Part shown: one piece after another, positions 50,834-58,419 of the stretch
Layout of the letters: every line of letters starts with the position of its first letter
How positions within the stretch are numbered: position 1 is the stretch's first letter
Source of the DNA: Saccharopolyspora erythraea NRRL 2338
GTDB lineage: Bacteria > Actinomycetota > Actinomycetes > Mycobacteriales > Pseudonocardiaceae
Reading direction: 5' to 3'
Length of the DNA stretch: 64,000 nt
NCBI RefSeq assembly: GCF_000062885.1
Contig: NC_009142.1
Span: 7,491,584 to 7,555,583 of the forward strand
The notes under the pieces: model-generated
What the model saw: only the letters and a program-made list of their open reading frames with translations
Told to the model about the DNA's origin: nothing
The model's database searches: none
Made by a program: the position numbers and the translations under genes

Positions 50834-51712
50834 TCACGAGCGCCCGCTGAGCTGGGCGATCTGCTTGAACAGCCCGGAGTGGTCGAGCTTGCCGTCGCCC
50901 TGGGCCTTGGCGGCCGCGATGAGCTGGGTGACCAGGGCGCCGATCGGCAGCGCGAGCCCGGCGCCGCGGGCGGCGGCCTCCAGGTTGCCGAGGTCCTTGT
51001 TGTGCAGCTCGATGCGGAAGCCCGGCGAGAACTCGCGGTTGCGCATCTTCTCGCCCTTGGCGTCCAGGACGGTGCTGCCCGCCAGGCCACCACCGAGGGC
51101 GCGCAGGCCGGCCTCGGTGTCCACTCCGTAGGCCTCCAGGAAGATCAGCGCCTCGGCGACCAGGCCGATGTTGCCGGCCACGATGAGCTGGTTGGCGATC
51201 TTCACGGTCTGGCCGGAGCCGGCAGGGCCGACGTGCACGATGGTGGTGCCGACGGCCTCCAGGATCGGCTTGGCGGCTTCGAAGGCGTCGGCCTCACCGC
51301 CGACCATCAGCGACAGGGTGCCGTCGATGGCCTTGGGCTCGCCGCCGCTGACCGGGGCGTCGACGACCCGGACGCCCTTGGCGGCACCGGCCTCGGCGAC
51401 CTTGACCGAGGTGTCGGGCCGGATGCTGCTGCAGTCGATGAACAGCGCGCCGGGCCGGATGTGGTCGAAGACGCCGTCCTCGCCGAGCACGGCGGCGTCG
51501 ACGTCGGGCGAGTCGGGCAGCATCGTGATGACGACGTCGGCGTCCTTGACGGCCTCGGCGATGCTCGCCGCACCCCGGCCGCCCTGCTGCACGAGAAGGT
51601 CGATCTTGTCCTGGGTGAGGTTGGTCCCGACGACGTCGTAGCCGGCCTTCACCAGGTTCGCGGCCATCGGGCTGCCCATGATGCCCAGCCCCACGAATCC
51701 GATCGTGGTCAT
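50834..51712 (-). CDS. glxR: 2-hydroxy-3-oxopropionate (tartronate semialdehyde) reductase
   Basis: A 292-residue beta-hydroxyacid dehydrogenase. TIGFVGLGIMGSPMAANLVKA is the NAD(P)-binding motif, DAPVSGGEPKAIDGTLSLMV the substrate signature, and SGQTVKIANQLIVAGNI carries the catalytic Lys. It reduces the product of gcl to glycerate. It lies 29 bp after hyi on the same strand, so the two are co-transcribed. Confidence 0.94.
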   Translation of the reverse strand: MTTIGFVGLGIMGSPMAANLVKAGYDVVGTNLTQDKIDLLVQQGGRGAASIAEAVKDADVVITMLPDSPDVDAAVLGEDGVFDHIRPGALFIDCSSIRPDTSVKVAEAGAAKGVRVVDAPVSGGEPKAIDGTLSLMVGGEADAFEAAKPILEAVGTTIVHVGPAGSGQTVKIANQLIVAGNIGLVAEALIFLEAYGVDTEAGLRALGGGLAGSTVLDAKGEKMRNREFSPGFRIELHNKDLGNLEAAARGAGLALPIGALVTQLIAAAKAQGDGKLDHSGLFKQIAQLSGRS

Positions 51713-51740
51713 GCTCTTACCTCCGTGTGTTTCCTCGCGC

Positions 51741-52529
51741 TCAGCGCTTGATCCAGCCGAAGCTGTCGGCGCTGGCGCCGCTGGGCTTGTACTCCAGCGC
51801 GACGTGGCCCCGGTAGCCGCCGGCCTGGAGCTTGCCGAGGTAGTGGTCGAAGTCGATCTCGCCGGTGCCTGGCTCGTTGCGGCCCGGGGCGTCGGCGATC
51901 TGGACGTGCCCGATCACGCCGCCGTGGCGGTCGATCACCGCGTCGAGGTCGTCGCCGTTGACCGTCAGGTGGTAGAGGTCGAACAGCAGGCGCAGGTTGT
52001 CCACGCCGCCCTCGTTGTGCACCCGGTCGATGACGGCGAGCACGTCGGCGGCGGTCTTGAGCGGGTACGCGGGCGCCCCGCTCACCGGTTCGACCAGCAC
52101 CGTGCCGTCGACTGCCCGCGCGGCGCGGACCAGGCTCTCCGTGGCGACCTTGTCCTGTTCGGCCGGGTCGACACCGTCGATGCGGTTGCCGTAGAGGGCG
52201 TTGAACGCGCGGCAGCCGAGCGCCTCGCCGATGCCGGCGACGACGTCGACGTTGTCGGCGAACTCGCCCGCACGGTCCGGGTCGGACAGCACTCCGCGGT
52301 CACCGGCGGGCATGTCGCCCGCGAAGAAGTTCAGGCCGACCAGCTGGACGCCGGCGTCCTTCACCGCGCCGACGAAGCGCTCCACCTCGCGGTCGGACGG
52401 GACGGCGACCGGGAAGGGCCACCAGAACTCCACCGCGTCGAACCCGGCGGCCTTGACCGCCGCGGGCCGCTCCAGGACGTCGAGCTCGGTGAACAGCAGG
52501 GACGCGTTCACGGCGTACTTCAGATCCAC
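51741..52529 (-). CDS. hyi: Hydroxypyruvate isomerase
   Basis: A 262-residue TIM barrel (xylose isomerase-like). AGFDAVEFWWPFPVAVPSD, GVQLVGLNFFAGDMPAGDRG and FDLYHLTVNGDDLDAVIDRH are family stretches. Hyi interconverts hydroxypyruvate and tartronate semialdehyde, feeding glxR. Of two GTG codons, 52529 has GGAGG at better spacing than 52535. It is first in the minus-strand arm and is preceded by operator-like repeats at 52588-52665. Confidence 0.93.
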   Translation of the reverse strand: MDLKYAVNASLLFTELDVLERPAAVKAAGFDAVEFWWPFPVAVPSDREVERFVGAVKDAGVQLVGLNFFAGDMPAGDRGVLSDPDRAGEFADNVDVVAGIGEALGCRAFNALYGNRIDGVDPAEQDKVATESLVRAARAVDGTVLVEPVSGAPAYPLKTAADVLAVIDRVHNEGGVDNLRLLFDLYHLTVNGDDLDAVIDRHGGVIGHVQIADAPGRNEPGTGEIDFDHYLGKLQAGGYRGHVALEYKPSGASADSFGWIKR

Positions 52530-52587
52530 GGGCACCTCCTCCGGGAGTCCTCCGGTGCGATTCCGCTGCGATCCCCGAGATCAGAGA

Positions 52588-52623
52588 TTCCGTATCGCGG
52601 AAGGCTTATTTCGTACAGCGATA
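52588..52623. promoter_or_regulatory. Two IclR-like operator repeats upstream of hyi
   Basis: TTCCGTATCGCGGAA (52588-52602) and TTTCGTACAGCGATA (52609-52623) fit one pattern TTYCGTAYNGCGRWA, 21 bp apart, i.e. two helical turns on the same face. The pattern resembles sites of IclR-family regulators; the family assignment is inference. Confidence 0.6.
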
Positions 52624-52644
52624 GACTAGCGAGCAACCGCCTCC

Positions 52645-52665
52645 GGGTCAACGCTTTGTTGAACC
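52645..52665. promoter_or_regulatory. Copy of the TTCAACA/TGTTGAA palindrome, divergent region
   Basis: On the minus strand this 21-bp site matches the allB site at 19 of 21 positions (GGTTCAACA, AAG, then CGTTGACCC). A further half site, TTGTTGAACC, lies at 52742-52751. Both are between hyi and the divergent gene at 52917. Confidence 0.6.
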
Positions 52666-52916
52666 GGGTTTTCGGGTCCGTCCACGCGAAAAGGGGCAGG
52701 TAGCGGATGCTCCTGCCTCTTCGCCCGGCCCTGGTGGCCGCTTGTTGAACCGGGCCCGCCCGCCAGCCGTCAAGCGCGCGCAGCTCATCCGTATGGTGGA
52801 ACTCCGTTTTCGAACCTGAACGCGGAGTGCGCACGCCGGTCCGGGCAGTTCCCGCCGGGACCCCGGGCCAGGTCGCGGCGGGCTACCGTGCCTACCGTGC
52901 ACCCGGAGGTCCCGAG

Positions 52917-53174
52917 ATGATCCTGAGAGCCGAGTTCACCACCGAGCCGTTCGAAGGCGAGGGTGAGCCGCCCGCGCACGCCCTGGCCGCGCGCGACCGC
53001 CTGCGCGAGGCGGGCCTGGAGCCCGACTTCGGCCCGCTGGGCACGTCGATCACCGCCGACCGGGAGACGCTGCTGCCCGCGCTGGCCGCGGTGGTGGAGA
53101 CCGTGCTCGACGCCGGGGCGCACCGCATCACCCTGCAAGTCACCGTCGACGGTGCCCCAGTTGAGGAGTCCTAG
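52917..53174 (+). CDS. Small thiamine-binding-type (MTH1187/YkoF) protein
   Basis: An 85-residue protein: MILRAEFTTEPFEGEGEPP, GLEPDFGPLGTSITADRET, and HRITLQVTVDG. It has the ferredoxin-like layout of the MTH1187/thiamine-binding family, which bind thiamine-like or hydroxymethylpyrimidine ligands. GGAGG is just upstream of ATG 52917. It is the first gene of the plus-strand arm, divergent from hyi and 4 bp before the HTH gene. A thiamine-responsive role beside a ThDP enzyme (gcl) is attractive but speculative. Confidence 0.75.
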   Translation: MILRAEFTTEPFEGEGEPPAHALAARDRLREAGLEPDFGPLGTSITADRETLLPALAAVVETVLDAGAHRITLQVTVDGAPVEES

Positions 53175-53178
53175 GGCC

Positions 53179-53544
53179 GTGCATCCGCTCGCTACCGCGA
53201 TCGCCCCGCTGCTGGAGCAGATCGGCGCCACCGCCGTACCCGCCGAGCAGCGCGCGCCCGGTGACGTCGTCCTGTACTGGGAGGGCGCGCCCGCCGTCGC
53301 CGTGCGACTCCCCGGCGAGGAGCTGACCAGCGCCCTGGAACGCATGATCGCCCAGGTCGAGGGCGAGCTCGGTGCCGCGCTGCCCGACCTGCCCCGCGCC
53401 GACAAGCAGCGCGCGGTGCGCCTGCTGGAGGAACGGGGCGCGTTCACCCTGCGCAAGTCGGTGGAAGCGGTCGCGAAGGCGCTCGGCGTCAGCCGCTTCA
53501 CCGTCTACAACTACCTCAACCGGGAGCAGCCCGGGCCCGGCTGA
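53179..53544 (+). CDS. Small HTH regulator with YheO-like C-terminal domain
   Basis: A 121-residue protein, GTG 53179 with GAGGAG upstream. The N-terminal about 50 residues (LATAIAPLLEQIGATAVPAE) form an unrecognised domain. The C-terminus reads DKQRAVRLLEERGAFTLRKS, then VAKALGVSRFTVYNYLNRE, a HTH_22-type domain as at the end of YheO/DauR proteins, without the PAS-like part. It abuts the thiamine-binding gene and lies between the two arms of the purine island, so it is a candidate local regulator. No other regulator of the island is present in the window. Confidence 0.75.
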   Translation: MHPLATAIAPLLEQIGATAVPAEQRAPGDVVLYWEGAPAVAVRLPGEELTSALERMIAQVEGELGAALPDLPRADKQRAVRLLEERGAFTLRKSVEAVAKALGVSRFTVYNYLNREQPGPG

Positions 53545-53970
53545 CCGGCCCGCGGCCCTCGCCGGGCACGTCGGCGATCGCACCTCACCGAGGGATACCC
53601 GGTGACCGCCCGCATTCCTTTGCATCCGCCGCGCCTCTTCGACGGGCGGCCGCTCCAGCACGCCGCGAGCAGTTTCGACGCGCCGCCACCTCTCCGTTCG
53701 ATTACCTTCGGCGACTGTCGGTGCACCTTGGGTAGCAGCACAGTCCGTTAGCTGCGCTAATCGTTGGCGAGGTTGTGCGGTGGCACAGTTCCGACTCCCG
53801 GAATTTCAACAAAGTGTTGACGCCGCTGCCGAGGCGGCCGTAGCTTCTCGTCTCACCAAAGCTTGCGACCGAGGCCACACCACCGCGCCGACCAGCATGT
53901 TCGGACCTCGGTGTCCGCCGCCGACACGCAGACCCGGTCGCAGGCCAGCGTCTCTCGTGGGGAAACTCCA
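53545..53970. other. Promoter region of the uraD-hiuH-uricase arm
   Basis: No gene seen. It holds an operator-like palindrome (53806-53820) and a short inverted repeat TTAGC-TGC-GCTAA at 53748-53760. Confidence 0.45.
53806..53820. promoter_or_regulatory. TCAACA-AAG-TGTTGA palindrome before uraD
   Basis: A 15-bp core identical to the allB site, 150 bp upstream of the uraD start. It is the third promoter-proximal copy in the island. Confidence 0.65.
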
Positions 53971-54495
53971 ATGCCACCTTCACCTTCCGGGAACGGTTCC
54001 GGGCCGGACGGGCTCAACGCCCTGCCACGCCCGGAACTGGTCAAGCGGCTGCTCGCCTGCCTGGACGTGCAGCGCTGGGCGGACGAGGTCGCCGACCGGC
54101 GGCCGTTCGCCTCGACCGCCGAGATCTACCAGGCGGCCGACGACGCCGCGCGGGAGCTGACCCGCGAGGAGATCGACTCCGCCCTGGCCGCCCACCCCCG
54201 CATCGGCGCGCGCGTGCAGGGCTCGGACACCTCCTCGTCGTGGTCCCGCAGCGAGCAGGCCGGTGTCGACGCCGGCGACGCCGCGCTGCAGGAGGCGCTG
54301 CGCGAGGGCAACGAGGAGTACGAACGCCGCTTCGGCCACGTCTACCTCGTCTGCGCCAGCGGCCGCAGCGGCGCCGAACTGCTGGAGATCCTGCGCTCCC
54401 GGCTCGGCAACGACCCGGAGGAGGAGCTGGGCATCGTCGCCGAAGAGCTCCGCAAGATCGCACGACTGAGATTGGCGAAGGTGGTCGAAGGATGA
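53971..54495 (+). CDS. uraD: OHCU decarboxylase
   Basis: A 174-residue protein that decarboxylates 2-oxo-4-hydroxy-4-carboxy-5-ureidoimidazoline to (S)-allantoin. Conserved residues include RRPFASTAEIYQAADDAARE, AAHPRIGARV with catalytic His in the HPRIG motif, SSWSRSEQAGVDAGD, and NEEYERRFGHVYLVCASGR. ATG 53971 has GGGGA upstream. It overlaps hiuH by 4 bp (ATGA). Confidence 0.94.
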   Translation: MPPSPSGNGSGPDGLNALPRPELVKRLLACLDVQRWADEVADRRPFASTAEIYQAADDAARELTREEIDSALAAHPRIGARVQGSDTSSSWSRSEQAGVDAGDAALQEALREGNEEYERRFGHVYLVCASGRSGAELLEILRSRLGNDPEEELGIVAEELRKIARLRLAKVVEG

Positions 54496-54830
54496 CGAGT
54501 CACGTCACCACGCACGTGCTGGACGCGGCCAGGGGCCGGCCCGCGCAGGGCGTCGCCGTCCGGCTGGAGGGCGCCGACGGCACCGACTGGATCTCCCTGG
54601 CCGCCGCGGAGACCGACTCCGACGGCCGGGTCAGGGAACTGGGGCCGGAGCAGCTGGAGGCCGGGGACTACCGCCTCACCTTCGCCACCGGGGCCTATTT
54701 CGAGCGGCTGGGCACCGACTCCTTCTACCCGCAGGTGCAGATCACCTTCCGGATCACCGATCCCGAGCAGCACTACCACGTGCCCGTGCTGCTGAGCCCG
54801 TTCTCCTATTCCACGTATCGAGGGAGCTGA
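54492..54830 (+). CDS. hiuH: 5-Hydroxyisourate hydrolase
   Basis: A 112-residue transthyretin-like enzyme. THVLDAARGRPAQGVAV starts the protein and the signature C-terminus is YSTYRGS, as in all HIU hydrolases. ATG 54492 overlaps the uraD stop. It acts after uricase, before OHCU decarboxylase. Confidence 0.96.
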   Translation: MTSHVTTHVLDAARGRPAQGVAVRLEGADGTDWISLAAAETDSDGRVRELGPEQLEAGDYRLTFATGAYFERLGTDSFYPQVQITFRITDPEQHYHVPVLLSPFSYSTYRGS

Positions 54831-54837
54831 TCACCCC

Positions 54838-55728
54838 ATGGGCATCGTCATGGGCCCCAACCAGTACGGCAAGGCCGAGGTCCGCATCGTCTCGGTCAAC
54901 AAGGACACGCCGCGCCACACCATCAAGGACCTCAACGTCTCGACCTCGCTGCGCGGCGACCTCGACGCGGTGCACCTCACCGGCGACAACAGCAACTGCC
55001 TGCCGACCGACACCCAGAAGAACACCGTCTACGCCTTCGCCAAGGAGGCGCCGATCGGTGAGATCGAGGACTTCGCGCTGCGACTGGGCCGCCACTTCGT
55101 CAACACCGCCGAGGGCATCACCGGCGCGCGCATCCTCATCGACGAGTACTCCTGGGAGCGCATCCCGGTCGGCGGCACCGGCCACGACCACTCCTTCGCC
55201 CGCTCCACCGACGAGAAGCGGACCACCGCGGTCACCATCGACGGCGACAAGGCGCACGTGGTGTCGGGGCTGAAGGACCTGGTCGTGCTCAAGTCCACCG
55301 GCTCGGAGTTCTGGGGCTACCCGAAGGACAAGTACACGACGCTGGCCGAGACCGACGACCGCATCCTGGCCACCGCGGTCACCGCCCGCTGGCGCTACCT
55401 GGGCACCGACCTGGACTGGGGCAAGAGCTTCGAGTCCGTGCGCGCCACGATGCTGGAGGCCTTCGCCACCACGCACAGCCTCGCGCTCCAGCAGAGCCTG
55501 TACGAGATGGGCAAGCAGGTGCTCGACGCGCACCCCGAGGTCGCCGAGGTCCGGCTGTCGCTGCCGAACAAGCACCACTTCCTGGTCGACCTCAAGCCCT
55601 TCGGGCTGGACAACGACAACGAGGTCTTCTACGCCGCCGACCGGCCGTACGGGCTCATCGAGGGCACCGTGCTGCGCGACGACGTGGACCCGGCCCCGCA
55701 GGCCTGGTACTCGCTAGCCGAGTTCTGA
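54838..55728 (+). CDS. uox: Urate oxidase (uricase)
   Basis: A 296-residue uricase: NQYGKAEVRIVSVNKDTPRH, LTGDNSNCLPTDTQKNT, the characteristic KDLVVLKSTGSEFWG, and LPNKHHFLVDLKPFGLDNDN. The active-site Lys-Thr pair and His are present as far as I can judge. It oxidises urate to 5-hydroxyisourate without cofactor. Only 7 bp separate it from hiuH; a 13-bp stem terminator follows. Confidence 0.96.
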   Translation: MGIVMGPNQYGKAEVRIVSVNKDTPRHTIKDLNVSTSLRGDLDAVHLTGDNSNCLPTDTQKNTVYAFAKEAPIGEIEDFALRLGRHFVNTAEGITGARILIDEYSWERIPVGGTGHDHSFARSTDEKRTTAVTIDGDKAHVVSGLKDLVVLKSTGSEFWGYPKDKYTTLAETDDRILATAVTARWRYLGTDLDWGKSFESVRATMLEAFATTHSLALQQSLYEMGKQVLDAHPEVAEVRLSLPNKHHFLVDLKPFGLDNDNEVFYAADRPYGLIEGTVLRDDVDPAPQAWYSLAEF

Positions 55729-55734
55729 CGCGCG

Positions 55735-55770
55735 CGAGGGGGCTGCCGGGACGACCTGGCAGCCCCCTCG
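55735..55770 (+). terminator. Terminator after uricase
   Basis: A 13-bp stem (CGAGGGGGCTGCC and complement) with a 10-nt loop begins six bases after the stop. Confidence 0.75.
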
Positions 55771-55838
55771 GCCATAGCGGCACCCACAACGGCAAGGGCA
55801 CCTCTCCACAACTGCTTCCGCGATGGAAACGGTGTCTC

Positions 55839-55862
55839 ATTTCCTCGTATACGCAAGGAAAT
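55839..55862. promoter_or_regulatory. Inverted repeat upstream of the permease
   Basis: Arms ATTTCCT and AGGAAAT around a 10-nt spacer containing the palindromic CGTATACG. It lies 65 bp before the permease start; the layout resembles an IclR/GntR-type operator. Confidence 0.5.
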
Positions 55863-55926
55863 ACATCCAACACCCGGCATTGATAGTGACGTGATCTGAT
55901 TCGTCCCAGCGGCCCTGGAGTTCCCG

Positions 55927-57420
55927 ATGGCCCTCTTCAAAGTCCGCCGAAACCGTGGCATTCGCATCGGCAGAACCGGCGCGCATCCCGTAGACGAGGT
56001 GTTACCGCCCGGCAAGATGCTCTTCGCCGGCATCCAGCACGTCGCCGCGATGTACGCGGGCGTGGTGGCCCCGCCCCTGATCGTCGGCGAGGCGCTCGGG
56101 CTGCCGCCGGTGCAGCTCACCCTCCTCATCGGCGCGAGCCTGCTGACCGCGGGCATCGCCACGGTGCTCCAGTCCGTCGGGGTGTGGCGCATCGGCGCCC
56201 GGCTCCCCTTCGTCAACGGCGTCACGTTCGGCTCGGTGGCTCCCATCCTGGCGATCGTCGCCCAGCAACAGCAGCAGAACGCGCTGCCGGTCATCTACGG
56301 CTCGGTGCTCATCGCCGGTGCGCTGGCGTTCCTGGCCGCCCCCTACTTCTCCCGGCTCGTCCGGTTCTTCCCGCCGCTGGTCAACGGAACCGTGATCACG
56401 CTGATCGGGCTGTCGCTGATGCCGGTGGGCATCAAGTGGATCGCCGGGCAGGACGCCGAGGCACCGGACTACGCGGCGATGCCCAAGATCGCCATCGGGG
56501 CCGCGACGCTGGTGCTGGTGCTGCTGCTCAACCGCTTCCTCCGCGGATTCCTGCAGCGCATCGCGCTGCTGGTCGGGCTGCTCGTCGGCACGCTCGCCGC
56601 CTGGCCGATGGGGCTGGTCGACACCACGACGTTCGAGCAGGCGCCGCTGTTCAACGTGCCGACGCCGTTCCAGCTCGGGACACCGGTCTTCGACATCACC
56701 GCGACGCTGTCCATCTGCATCGTGATGCTGGTGGCGATGATGGAGAGCACCGCGGACATGATCGCCCTCGGTGAGATCGTGGACCGCCCCGCGGACGAGA
56801 AGCTCATCGCCGCCGGGCTGCGCGCCGACGGCGCGGGCAGCGCGGTCAGCGCCGTCTTCGGCGGCTTCACCTGCAGCGCGTTCGCGCAGAACATCGGTCT
56901 GGTGGCGCTGACCGGCATCAAGAGCCGGTTCGTGGTGGCCACCGGCGGTGGCGTGCTGGTGCTGCTCGGGCTGTTCCCGGTGCTGGGCGCGGTCGTCTCG
57001 CTGGTGCCGCAGCCGGTGCTCGGCGGTGCCGCGCTGGTGCTGTTCGGGTCGGTAACCGCCAGCGGCATCAAGACGCTGAGCAAGGCGGGCCTGGGCGACC
57101 CGTTCAACGCGCTGGTCTTCGCCGGTTCGCTGGCGGTCGGCATGGTGCCGGTCATCTCGCCGGAGTTCTACGAGCACTTCCCCGCCGCGCTGCGCACCGT
57201 GCTCGACTCCGGCATCAGCACCGGCTGCATCGCCGCGCTGCTGCTGAACCTGCTGTTCAACAGCTCCCGCCAGCGGCGGGAGATGCAGGCCGCGCCGGAG
57301 GACGGGGCGGCTCCCGTGCTCTCCCCGGAACCCGGCGTCCAGGACCCCGACGCCGTCCCGGCCCCGCGCGAGTCGGAGAGGGACGCCGACCCGGTCAAGG
57401 GCACCGGGCCGGGCCGCTGA
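55927..57420 (+). CDS. NCS2 xanthine/uric-acid permease
   Basis: A 497-residue protein with about 14 membrane helices. The nucleobase-ascorbate signature is present as CSAFAQNIGLVALTGIKSR (Q-N-x-G...TG). The middle of the protein shows STADMIALGEIVDRPADEK. Family members import xanthine, uric acid or uracil with protons or sodium; the position after uricase suggests urate/xanthine. The C-terminal 60 residues are polar. It has its own promoter region after the uricase terminator. Confidence 0.92.
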   Translation: MALFKVRRNRGIRIGRTGAHPVDEVLPPGKMLFAGIQHVAAMYAGVVAPPLIVGEALGLPPVQLTLLIGASLLTAGIATVLQSVGVWRIGARLPFVNGVTFGSVAPILAIVAQQQQQNALPVIYGSVLIAGALAFLAAPYFSRLVRFFPPLVNGTVITLIGLSLMPVGIKWIAGQDAEAPDYAAMPKIAIGAATLVLVLLLNRFLRGFLQRIALLVGLLVGTLAAWPMGLVDTTTFEQAPLFNVPTPFQLGTPVFDITATLSICIVMLVAMMESTADMIALGEIVDRPADEKLIAAGLRADGAGSAVSAVFGGFTCSAFAQNIGLVALTGIKSRFVVATGGGVLVLLGLFPVLGAVVSLVPQPVLGGAALVLFGSVTASGIKTLSKAGLGDPFNALVFAGSLAVGMVPVISPEFYEHFPAALRTVLDSGISTGCIAALLLNLLFNSSRQRREMQAAPEDGAAPVLSPEPGVQDPDAVPAPRESERDADPVKGTGPGR

Positions 57421-57482
57421 GTCGGCGCGCCGACACCGGTCGCGTAGCGACACGCCGCGCCCGCGTCGCGGCACACGGCACG

Positions 57483-57518
57483 GAAGGGCGGGTGCTGGTT
57501 CCCCGGCACCCGCCCTTC
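57483..57518 (+). terminator. Terminator after the permease
   Basis: A perfect 13-bp stem (GAAGGGCGGGTGC and complement) with a 10-nt loop, followed by TTGC, 62 bp after the stop. Confidence 0.75.
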
Positions 57519-57572
57519 TTGCAGGGCAGGACAGCCCTAGCAGCAAGTTGCCACCGGCGGTAGCATGAAGAC

Positions 57573-57959
57573 ATGAGCGCCCTCCCGCACGAGCCCCCTG
57601 GTGGAGAGCTGTCTGAGACGGCTCACCGCCTGGCGTGGTTGTCGACTCAGCTTCATGACGCCGGGAAGATCTCCCCCGAGTTCCGACGAGCGGTGGAGCA
57701 AGTCGCCGCCTCCGCAGGCAACGTCCGCGCTCTCGGCAGGGCGCGCAAGGTCAGCGTCTCCATGCCCGAAGAGCTGACCTCCGCCGTGCAGGAGCGAGTC
57801 GGCCGAGGCGCTTTCAGCCAGTACGTCACCGATGCGGTCGCGCGCCAACTGGAGCTCGATCTCCTGGCCGAGCTCTCCGACCTCCTGGAAGCCGAGCACG
57901 GTCCCATCTCCGAAGAAGACCTCACGGAAGCAAGGGCGGCATGGCCGGACGTCGAGTAG
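57573..57959 (+). CDS. Putative antitoxin of a VapBC-like pair
   Basis: A 128-residue acidic protein with KVSVSMPEELTSAVQERVGR, which fits a ribbon-helix-helix DNA-binding fold, and an acidic C-terminal tail (ELSDLLEAEHGPISEEDLTE). A 60-residue N-terminal extension is longer than in common VapB proteins. It overlaps the PIN-domain gene by 19 bp. Binding to the toxin by its C-terminal part is inferred. Confidence 0.75.
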   Translation: MSALPHEPPGGELSETAHRLAWLSTQLHDAGKISPEFRRAVEQVAASAGNVRALGRARKVSVSMPEELTSAVQERVGRGAFSQYVTDAVARQLELDLLAELSDLLEAEHGPISEEDLTEARAAWPDVE

Positions 57960-58375
57960 CGGGAGGAGGCACGCTCGTCCTCGACAGCGAGGGACTGTCG
58001 AAACTCGCGAATGGCGACGGCCGGGCCCGTGCGTACCTGGAAACCGCGCGCACGCGGCGTGCCAGAGTGGTGATCAGCGCCATCACGCTTACCGAGGTAC
58101 TCCGGGGCGGTCCGCGCGATGCCTCGGTGCACCGTGTGCTCTCCCGGATTTCCGTGCTTCCGGTGACAGCGGAGATCGCTCGCGCGGCGGGCGAACTCCT
58201 GGGCACGACCGGGCTGTCTGGTCATCGCTGCGCGATCGACTCCATCGTGGCTGCTACAGCTCTCGGCCTCGCCCGTCCTGTCGTCCTCCTGACCAGTGAT
58301 CCCGACGATCCCAACCGGCTCATCGACGAGCCGGAGCGCCCGAAGGACGAGCGCGTGGTCGTGGTGCACGTTTGA
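57941..58375 (+). CDS. PIN-domain toxin (VapC-like)
   Basis: A 144-residue protein with the acidic residues of a PIN nuclease: Asp in LVLDSEGLSKL, Glu in ITLTEVLRGG, Asp in CAIDSIVAATAL, and Asp in LLTSDPDDPNRL. VapC-type enzymes cut tRNA or rRNA. The start (ATG 57941) overlaps the antitoxin end; translation coupling is likely. Confidence 0.85.
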   Translation: MAGRRVAGGGTLVLDSEGLSKLANGDGRARAYLETARTRRARVVISAITLTEVLRGGPRDASVHRVLSRISVLPVTAEIARAAGELLGTTGLSGHRCAIDSIVAATALGLARPVVLLTSDPDDPNRLIDEPERPKDERVVVVHV

Positions 58376-58419
58376 ATTCCCGCGCCCGTTCTGGTCACTG
58401 ACCAGGCGCCCTTTGCAGG

